A stretch of DNA of 64,000 bases from an uncultured Sphingomonadales bacterium (GTDB lineage: Bacteria; Pseudomonadota; Alphaproteobacteria; Sphingomonadales; Sphingomonadaceae): positions 62,001 through 126,000 of the forward strand of contig CAIJLZ010000007.1 of assembly GCA_903821605.1 (NCBI GenBank). The letters are read 5' to 3'. The notes under the pieces are model-generated. The model did no database searches and had not been told where the DNA came from. It saw nothing but the letters and a program-made list of their open reading frames with translations. Made by a program: the position numbers and the translations under genes. Shown here piece by piece: positions 58,377 through 64,000 of this stretch. Positions within the stretch are counted from its first letter, which is position 1; each line of letters opens with the position of its first letter.

Positions 58377-59258
58377 TTACTTACCGCGCAGCATCTTGAT
58401 GATGTAGGAAAAGTCCTTGCCGCCCTCACCAGCCGAAGCCAGCATCTGATAAAGCGACTCGGCTGCGGCCCCCATGGGCACCGATGCGTCGGCCTGTTGG
58501 GCGGCGTCCATTGCCAGCTTCAGGTCCTTGAGCATCAGCGCGGTGGCGAAGCCGCCTTCATAGTCGCGGTCCGCCGGCGATACTGGGCCAACGCCCGGCA
58601 CCGGGCAATAGCTGGTCATCGACCAGTTCTGGCCCGAGGACACACTTGAGATATTGTAGAAGGTCTGAAGGTCGAGGCCGAGCTTTTCTGCCAGCGCAAA
58701 GGCTTCGCAGGTCGCGACCATCGAGGCACCGAGCAGCATGTTGTTGCAGATCTTGGCGCCTTGGCCCGCACCGGCGGCGCCCGCGTGGATCACGGCCTTA
58801 CCCATGGCGGCGAGGATCGGTTCACCGGCCTTGAAGGCATCGTCCGGGCCACCGACCATGAAGGTCAGCGTGCCACCGGCGGCGGCGGCAATGCCGCCCG
58901 ATACCGGGGCATCGACCATCGGATAGCCCTTGTCGGCCGCGATGGCGGCAACCGCGCGGGCGGTCGCCACATCGATGGTGGAGCAATCAAGCAGCAGCGC
59001 CCCGGCTGGCGCATGGCCGATCACATCATTTTCGTAGACCGCCTTCACGATCTTGCCATTGGGCAGCATCGACACCACCGCACCGACCCCGGCCACGGCT
59101 TCCTTGACCGCCTTGAACGGCTTGCAACCGGCTTCCGCCGCCTTGGCCAGTGCGGCCTCCGCAAGGTCGAACGCATGGACGGTGTGGCCAGCCTTGATCA
59201 GGTTGGCGGCCATGCCGCCGCCCATGTTGCCGAGGCCGATAAACGCGATGGTGCTCAT
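58377..59258 (-). CDS. mmsB: 3-Hydroxyisobutyrate dehydrogenase
   Basis: The 293-residue NAD-dependent enzyme oxidises 3-hydroxyisobutyrate to methylmalonate semialdehyde in valine breakdown. The nucleotide loop GLGNMGGGMAANL (8-20), the substrate motif DAPVSGGIAAA, and the catalytic Lys169 in GQGAKICNNML identify it. It is the last gene of the valine operon, 32 bases after the hydratase. Confidence 0.94.
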   Translation of the reverse strand: MSTIAFIGLGNMGGGMAANLIKAGHTVHAFDLAEAALAKAAEAGCKPFKAVKEAVAGVGAVVSMLPNGKIVKAVYENDVIGHAPAGALLLDCSTIDVATARAVAAIAADKGYPMVDAPVSGGIAAAAGGTLTFMVGGPDDAFKAGEPILAAMGKAVIHAGAAGAGQGAKICNNMLLGASMVATCEAFALAEKLGLDLQTFYNISSVSSGQNWSMTSYCPVPGVGPVSPADRDYEGGFATALMLKDLKLAMDAAQQADASVPMGAAAESLYQMLASAGEGGKDFSYIIKMLRGK

Positions 59259-59290
59259 AATCTGTCCTTTCACTACGGGGGTGGCCGGGC

Positions 59291-60064
59291 TTATTGGCCA
59301 GTCCAGTTGCCGGGGCGCTTTTCCACAAAAGCGGTCATGCCCTCGGCCTTATCGTCGGTGGCGCACAGGCCGTTGAACAGGCGACGCTCGAACAGAATGC
59401 CGGTGGCAAGGCCGGTTTCGAACGCGGTGTTCACCATTTCCTTGTTGGCGATGGCGGCAAGCGGCGGCATTGCGGCGATGGCAGCGGCGGTCTTGAGCGC
59501 TTCTGCCAACAGATCAGCCACCGGGACGATGCGCGAGACGAGGCTAGCGCGCTCGGCTTCGGCGGCATCCATCATGCGGCCGGTGAGGCACATGTCCATC
59601 GACTTCGACTTGCCGACGGCGCGGGTCAGGCGCTGCGAACCACCCATGCCGGGGGCAACGCCCAGCTTGATTTCGGGCTGGCCGAACTTGGCATTGTCGC
59701 CCGCGATGATGAAGTCGGCCATCATCGCCAGTTCACAACCGCCGCCCAGCGCATAGCCGGCGACTGCCGCGATCCAAGGCTTGCGGGTGCCGGTGACACG
59801 TTCAAAGCCAGCGAAGAAATTCTCGCCATACATTTGGGCAAAGCCCTTGGACTGCATTTCCTTGATATCGGCACCGGCGGCGAACGCCTTTTCCGAACCG
59901 GTCAGCACCAGACAGCGCTGGCTTGGGTCGGCATCATAGGCGGCGAACGCCTCGATCAGGTCGGCCAGCACCTGGGTGTTGAGCGCGTTCAGCGCCTGCG
60001 GGCGGTTGAGCGTGACAAGGGTGACGGCGTCGCGCTGTTCGACGAGGATGGTTTCAAAGCTCAT
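59291..60064 (-). CDS. Enoyl-CoA hydratase (valine pathway)
   Basis: The 257-residue crotonase has both catalytic glutamates, in [12 protein letters not shown] and [16 protein letters not shown], so it is a true hydratase. In this operon it would hydrate methacrylyl-CoA to 3-hydroxyisobutyryl-CoA. The start at 60064 overlaps the stop of the hydrolase gene (ATGA). Confidence 0.9.
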   Translation of the reverse strand: MSFETILVEQRDAVTLVTLNRPQALNALNTQVLADLIEAFAAYDADPSQRCLVLTGSEKAFAAGADIKEMQSKGFAQMYGENFFAGFERVTGTRKPWIAAVAGYALGGGCELAMMADFIIAGDNAKFGQPEIKLGVAPGMGGSQRLTRAVGKSKSMDMCLTGRMMDAAEAERASLVSRIVPVADLLAEALKTAAAIAAMPPLAAIANKEMVNTAFETGLATGILFERRLFNGLCATDDKAEGMTAFVEKRPGNWTGQ

Positions 60065-61107
60065 AGCGGTTTCCATTCTTCATTGGCGGGGAGCGGCGCG
60101 AAGATTGCGTCTAGCAGGTCTTCGGTCACGCCTTCCGGGGTGGCGGGGTTCCATTTCGGTGCATTGTCCTTGTCGACGATGACGGCACGGACGCCCTCGA
60201 TGAAATCGGGCAGCATCAGCATGCGCGAAGCAATGCGATATTCGATCGCCATATTGTCGGCGAAGCTGGCGCACTGTGCGCCGAGCGCCAACTGGCGCAG
60301 CGCGACCTTGCAGGTCTGGGGTGATTTGGTGCCGATCGTTGCCAGTTCTTTTTGCGCCCATTCCGACCCATCGGCTTCGAGCGCGGCAAGGATGTCCTCC
60401 AACTGGTCAGAGGCGAACAGCCGGTTGATCTGGCCGATATTGGCGGCGATCTTCGCTTCCGGTGGGTTGACCGCGAGCTGGCCGAGAATGCCTTCGATCC
60501 GCTCCGGGTCTTCGGCGATGCGGGCCTTGGCTTCGGTCAGGGCTTCCGCTGGGAGATAATGGGTCGCAAGGCCCAGCGCGAGGCATTCGGCCCCGTCGAT
60601 GCGGCCGCCGGTCAACGCGAGATAATGGCCTACCCGGCCTTCGAGATGCGAAAGATACCAGCCGCCGCCGACATCCGGGAACAGGCCGATGCCGGTTTCC
60701 GGCATGGCAAAACGGGTATTTTCGGTCGCGACGCGATAGCGTGCCGGTTGCGAGATGCCGACGCCACCGCCCATGGTGATACCGTCCATGAAGGCGATGA
60801 TCGGCTTGCCATAGGTGAACATCAGGTGGTTGAGCTGATATTCGTCATGGAAAAAGCGACGGCCCTCGATGCCATCCTTGGCGGCGGATTCCGACAACAG
60901 GCGAATGTCACCGCCCGCGCAGAAGCCCCGGCCCTCGGCATGATCGACGATCACGGCGGTAATGGCCGGATCGTTCGCCCAGTTGGCGAGGGCTTCGACC
61001 ATGCCATGCACCATCGGCAGGGTGAGCGAGTGGATCGCCTTTGGACGGTTAAGGCTGATCCGCCCGACCTTGCCCTCGACGCGGATGATGAGTTCGTCGG
61101 TCATCAC
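60061..61107 (-). CDS. 3-Hydroxyisobutyryl-CoA hydrolase
   Basis: The 348-residue crotonase-like hydrolase has [15 protein letters not shown] and [22 protein letters not shown] (in part), with the catalytic Glu in [21 protein letters not shown]. It releases free 3-hydroxyisobutyrate from the CoA ester and is specific to valine breakdown. The start overlaps the dehydrogenase stop by 4 bases, and the gene is followed by the hydratase in the same manner. Confidence 0.92.
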   Translation of the reverse strand: MMTDELIIRVEGKVGRISLNRPKAIHSLTLPMVHGMVEALANWANDPAITAVIVDHAEGRGFCAGGDIRLLSESAAKDGIEGRRFFHDEYQLNHLMFTYGKPIIAFMDGITMGGGVGISQPARYRVATENTRFAMPETGIGLFPDVGGGWYLSHLEGRVGHYLALTGGRIDGAECLALGLATHYLPAEALTEAKARIAEDPERIEGILGQLAVNPPEAKIAANIGQINRLFASDQLEDILAALEADGSEWAQKELATIGTKSPQTCKVALRQLALGAQCASFADNMAIEYRIASRMLMLPDFIEGVRAVIVDKDNAPKWNPATPEGVTEDLLDAIFAPLPANEEWKPL

Positions 61108-62249
61108 TTCACCAGATCCCGGCCGATGATCATGCGCATGACCTCGTTGGTCCCTTCAAGGATGCGATGGACGCGCAGGTCGCGGAAGATGCGTTCAATC
61201 GGATAATCCTGCAGATAGCCATAGCCGCCATGCAACTGCAACGCGCGGTCGGCGATGGTCATGCCGGTGTCGGTGGCCAACCGCTTGGCCATGGCGGCAA
61301 AGCTGGTCTTGTCCGGCGCGCCGTTGGTGACCTTCACAGCGGCCGCGTAAATCATCAAGCGGGCAGCCTGCAATTCGGTTTCCATGTCGGCCAGCGTGAA
61401 CTGGGTGTTCTGGAAATCGGCGATGGCCTTGCCGAATTGGCGGCGATCTTTGGTGTATTTGATCGATTCATCTAGGCAGCGCTGCGCCCCACCCAGCGAA
61501 CACGCGCCGATGTTCAGGCGACCACCGTCCAGCCCGCTCATCGCGATCTTAAAGCCCTGCCCAAGCGCGCCGACCATATTGGCGGCGGGCACGCGGACAT
61601 TGTCGAAATTGACCTGCGCAGTCGGCTGCGAATGCCAGCCGAGCTTCTTTTCCTGTGCGCCGAAGCTGACGCCCGGCATGTCCTTATCGATGACAAAGCA
61701 GGTGATGCCCTTGGCACCATCGTCGCTGGTGCGGCACATGGTCACATAGACCTCGTTTTCGCCGCCGCCCGAGATGAACTGCTTGGAGCCGGAGATGAGA
61801 TAGTCATCACCATCCTTGACGGCCTTGGTCTTGAGCGAGGCCGCATCCGAACCGGCGCCGGCCTCGGTCAGGCAGTAGGACGCGATGCGGTCCATCACGA
61901 TCAAATCGGGGAGATAGCGGCTCTTCAACTCTTCGCTGCCGAAGCAATCGATCATCCAAGCCGCCATATTGTGGATCGAGATGAAGGCCGAGGTTGACGG
62001 GCAACCATAGGCCATGGCTTCCATGATGATCGCGGCTTCAAGCCGGCCAAGGCCGATCCCGCCAGCGGCTTCCGATACATAGATGCCGCCAAAGCCGAGT
62101 TCGGCGGCAGCCTTGATCACATCGCGCGGGAAATGATGTTCCTCGTCCCATTTCGCCGCAAAGGGCGTGATCGCATCGGCCGTGAACTTCTGCGCCATTT
62201 CCTGAATGGCAAGCTGATCTTCGGTCAGATCATATTGGTTGGTCATCAT
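61104..62249 (-). CDS. Acyl-CoA dehydrogenase, probable isobutyryl-CoA dehydrogenase
   Basis: The 381-residue FAD enzyme has the N-terminal helical domain, the ASYCLTEAGAGSDAASLKT-like loop (YCLTEAGAGSD), and the catalytic base region AMAYGCPSTSAFISIHNMAAW. The C-terminal segment ending RIFRDLRVHRILEGTNEVM is the hallmark of this family. The family branch resembles human ACAD8, and its place ahead of the methacrylyl-CoA hydratase and hydrolase supports isobutyryl-CoA as substrate. It is the first gene of the valine operon. Confidence 0.9.
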   Translation of the reverse strand: MMTNQYDLTEDQLAIQEMAQKFTADAITPFAAKWDEEHHFPRDVIKAAAELGFGGIYVSEAAGGIGLGRLEAAIIMEAMAYGCPSTSAFISIHNMAAWMIDCFGSEELKSRYLPDLIVMDRIASYCLTEAGAGSDAASLKTKAVKDGDDYLISGSKQFISGGGENEVYVTMCRTSDDGAKGITCFVIDKDMPGVSFGAQEKKLGWHSQPTAQVNFDNVRVPAANMVGALGQGFKIAMSGLDGGRLNIGACSLGGAQRCLDESIKYTKDRRQFGKAIADFQNTQFTLADMETELQAARLMIYAAAVKVTNGAPDKTSFAAMAKRLATDTGMTIADRALQLHGGYGYLQDYPIERIFRDLRVHRILEGTNEVMRMIIGRDLVK

Positions 62250-62261
62250 CTCACCCTATCT

Positions 62262-62275
62262 GATGCACCTGCATC
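62262..62275. promoter_or_regulatory. Inverted repeat ahead of the valine operon
   Basis: GATGCA-CC-TGCATC is a perfect six-base dyad, 12 bases upstream of the acyl-CoA dehydrogenase ATG on the minus strand. A related TTGTGCATTGTGC lies right behind it (62278-62290). It could be an operator, but no regulator gene is adjacent. Confidence 0.4.
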
Positions 62276-62305
62276 GATTGTGCATTGTGCCGCCTGATAC
62301 ACGAA

Positions 62306-62338
62306 AACGCCCGCAACGGCTGCACCGTCACGGGCGTT
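62306..62338 (-). terminator. Terminator after the CoA-acylating aldehyde dehydrogenase gene
   Basis: AACGCCCG (62306-62313) pairs with CGGGCGTT (62331-62338), and ACGG with CCGT inside. On the minus strand it runs into TTTTC. Confidence 0.75.
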
Positions 62339-62371
62339 TCCATGATTACGCGTGGTCGTTCACGGCCAAGG

Positions 62372-63802
62372 TCAGTTGGCCAGCTTCTGGATCACGTTCC
62401 CGAACAGCTCGTCGTCGCTCGGGATCGTCTTGGCGACGGCCAGCGGCTTCGAGACCCAGGTCTCGTTGATCAGGTCACGCCATGTGATGTTGTTGTTGGT
62501 GCCATTGCCGCCCCAGCTACCGCAGCCAAGCGAGAAGGTCTGGCGCATGCCGTTCCACAAATTGCCCGAGTTGGACGGGGCCTGCGGCTGGTTGACCATG
62601 ACGCGCGAGGTTTTGGTTGCCTTGGCAAGTCGCAGGATGTTGTCATCCGAGTTTGAATAAATGCCGCAGCTATGGCCCTGGCCCTGATAGGACTGGATAT
62701 TGTTGGTCAGCGCGATGGCTTCATCAATGTCCTTGGCACGGTACAGCGCCATCACGACCGACAGCTTCTCGCCCGAGAACGGGTATTCCGGGCCGTAGCC
62801 GGTTTCCGGCACGATGAAGAAGCGCTTGCCTTCCGGCAGGCCGATGCCCGCCATGCCGGCGATTTTTTCGGCCGGCTGGGCGACGATCCCGGTGTTGAGA
62901 TGACCATCGACCCAGATGGTGTTCTGGAGCTTCACCTTTTCTTCCGGGGTGACGACATAGCCGCCTTGATGTTCGAGCTTGGCAAGCATCTCGTCATAGA
63001 TCGCGTCGAACAGCACGACGCTATTGTCCGACGAGCACGACGCCGCGAGATCGAGGGTCTTGGAGATGCGGATCTTTTCGGCTGCATCGTCAAGGTCGGC
63101 GGTGTCATCGACGGTGATGACGGCATTGCCGACGCCGACGCCCAATGCCGGGGTGCCCGACGAATAAGCGGCGGTGACCATCGCGCTGCCGCCGGTGGCG
63201 AGCACACGGTCGCACTGGCGCATCAGTTCGTTGGTCTTTTCGACCGACGGGGTGTCGATGCTGATGACGAGGTCAGCCGGGGCGCCCAGCTTGACGAGCG
63301 CGGCGCGCATCAGGTCGCAGATCAGCTTGTTGGTCAGCTTGGCGCGGGGGTGCGGCGCGATGATGATCGAGTTACGGCCCTTAACGGCCGAAATGCCCTT
63401 GATCACCGGGGTCGCTTCCGGGTTGGTCGACGGCGACAGCGCGCCGATGACGCCAACCGGCTTGGCGATCTTGATGATATTGCGGACGGGATCTTCCTCG
63501 ATCACGCCGACCGACTTGTCGTCGATGATGTCGAGCAGGGCGGCGCGGGTCTTGCGGAAAATCTTGAGATATTTGCCGTCATAATTGCCAAGCTGGCTTT
63601 CATCGACTGTGTGCTGGGCGATCATTTCGGCGACGTCTTCCTTGGCGACAGCCCACACCATGCCACGGATCAGCTCATCGACCTGTTCCTGGGTGTAGTT
63701 GGCGATCTGCTCCTGCGCAGCGCGCGAGCGTGCGACGAGCGCAGCAATCTCGGCGTAGTCGGGGCGTTCTTCTGAAGACGGGATGGAAGCAGCCTGGGCC
63801 AT
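62372..63802 (-). CDS. CoA-acylating aldehyde dehydrogenase (EutE/SauS/AdhE-N-like)
   Basis: The 476-residue protein belongs to the acylating branch of the aldehyde dehydrogenase family, as in AdhE N-terminal parts, EutE, SucD and sulfoacetaldehyde dehydrogenase SauS. The nucleotide region KPVGVIGALSPSTNP, TGGSAMVTAAYSSGTPALGVG and the nucleophile Cys in the AASCSSDNSVVLFD segment are visible; the C-terminal part has SCGIYSNSDD. It turns an aldehyde into an acyl-CoA. The ATG at 63802 (MAQAASIPSS) begins the conserved part; 46 upstream codons are open but are leader. The true aldehyde is unknown. It is separated from the valine operon by its own terminator. Confidence 0.85.
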   Translation of the reverse strand: MAQAASIPSSEERPDYAEIAALVARSRAAQEQIANYTQEQVDELIRGMVWAVAKEDVAEMIAQHTVDESQLGNYDGKYLKIFRKTRAALLDIIDDKSVGVIEEDPVRNIIKIAKPVGVIGALSPSTNPEATPVIKGISAVKGRNSIIIAPHPRAKLTNKLICDLMRAALVKLGAPADLVISIDTPSVEKTNELMRQCDRVLATGGSAMVTAAYSSGTPALGVGVGNAVITVDDTADLDDAAEKIRISKTLDLAASCSSDNSVVLFDAIYDEMLAKLEHQGGYVVTPEEKVKLQNTIWVDGHLNTGIVAQPAEKIAGMAGIGLPEGKRFFIVPETGYGPEYPFSGEKLSVVMALYRAKDIDEAIALTNNIQSYQGQGHSCGIYSNSDDNILRLAKATKTSRVMVNQPQAPSNSGNLWNGMRQTFSLGCGSWGGNGTNNNITWRDLINETWVSKPLAVAKTIPSDDELFGNVIQKLAN

Positions 63803-63949
63803 GATGAACTCCGCATTCTGGTGCGTCGCCTGACCGGTAAAAGACCCGCCCAACGACTCGTTTCCGCAGGCCCTGTGCCACTCGCCGGAAGGAACCTGCC
63901 CATCTGGGACGACGATTCCGGTGCTTGGCCGTTTGGGCATGCAACATAT

Positions 63950-63971
63950 GAGGCTCCGGACTCGGAGCCTC
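63950..63971. other. Perfect hairpin ahead of the aldehyde dehydrogenase gene
   Basis: GAGGCTCCG-GACT-CGGAGCCTC has nine perfect pairs, 148 bases upstream of the dehydrogenase ATG. There is no T run on either side, so it may be the start of a structured leader, or the end of an upstream gene beyond the window. Confidence 0.55.
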
Positions 63972-64000
63972 GGTGACGCTGCCCTATGACTTATTGTGAA

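Noticed and set aside
63803-63971. Cobalamin riboswitch ahead of the aldehyde dehydrogenase
   Set aside because: A GCCACTCGCCGGAAGG stretch on the plus strand recalls the B12 box, but the other conserved parts are missing and the orientation is opposite to the gene.

Overview
The window is a gene-dense chromosomal segment, high in G+C, from an alphaproteobacterium, most likely of the Sphingomonadales. The evidence is the gene content and protein style: a ScfR-type regulator divergent from pccB, an imuA-imuB-dnaE2 cassette with the alphaproteobacterial LexA box GTTC-N7-GTTC, TonB-dependent receptors, an Enoyl-ACP reductase with a short MSGLM start, and CTGAACxxGTTCAG-type palindromic repeats that are common in sphingomonads. 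There are no rRNA or tRNA genes, no insertion sequences, no prophage and no CRISPR array. I see about 52 protein genes, almost all housekeeping or central metabolism.

Layout. 1-6065 (minus): trpF (partial), pyrF, lapA-like, a large patatin-like lipase and rnr. 6186-9086: a TonB-dependent receptor whose upstream gap carries helically phased repeats. 9344-17831: the propionyl-CoA to succinyl-CoA module, with a ScfR/PccR-type regulator divergent from pccB-mce-ech-mutase-pccA and a cluster of TTTGCAA sites between them. 17992-24054: a TPR protein, M50 protease, truB, rpsO, pnp and a cyclophilin. 24114-33372: clpA, a DUF1192 protein, a quinone oxidoreductase, murI, a family-39-like glycosyltransferase, a GntR regulator, mtnN-apt (adenine salvage) and dnaA. 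33373-33999 is the only long gene-free stretch. 34000-42673: secG, aroC, fabI, a YihY-type membrane protein, a DnaJ-family chaperone, pdxH, a cation-efflux protein, a repeat array, murA and a GT4 glycosyltransferase. 42651-46123: an orphan ParA-like ATPase, a DUF2946 protein and a copper-type TonB receptor. 46146-52362: ubiG, mscL, an Rrf2 regulator, an alpha/beta hydrolase, a bacterial ACE-like M2 peptidase and yifB/comM. 52378-57813: the SOS mutasome dnaE2-imuB-imuA. 57984-63802: a PhnA-domain protein, then the valine catabolic operon (acyl-CoA dehydrogenase, hydrolase, hydratase, mmsB) preceded by a CoA-acylating aldehyde dehydrogenase.

How the genes work together. The valine operon at 58377-62249 takes isobutyryl-CoA to methylmalonate semialdehyde; that becomes propionyl-CoA, which the pccB/pccA-mce-mutase module at 10872-17831 would carry to succinyl-CoA. 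Two links are irregular. The methylmalonyl-CoA mutase frame is cut by a single in-frame TAG at 14317-14319, although everything before and after reads as an intact enzyme. No mmsA gene is present beside mmsB; the neighbouring CoA-acylating dehydrogenase belongs to a different branch of the family.

I found no convincing new defence or mobile system. The strongest points for follow-up are the amber codon in the mutase, the ScfR operator cluster, the LexA box that sits on the imuA start codon, the phased repeat array at 9246-9343 and the aldehyde dehydrogenase next to the valine operon.
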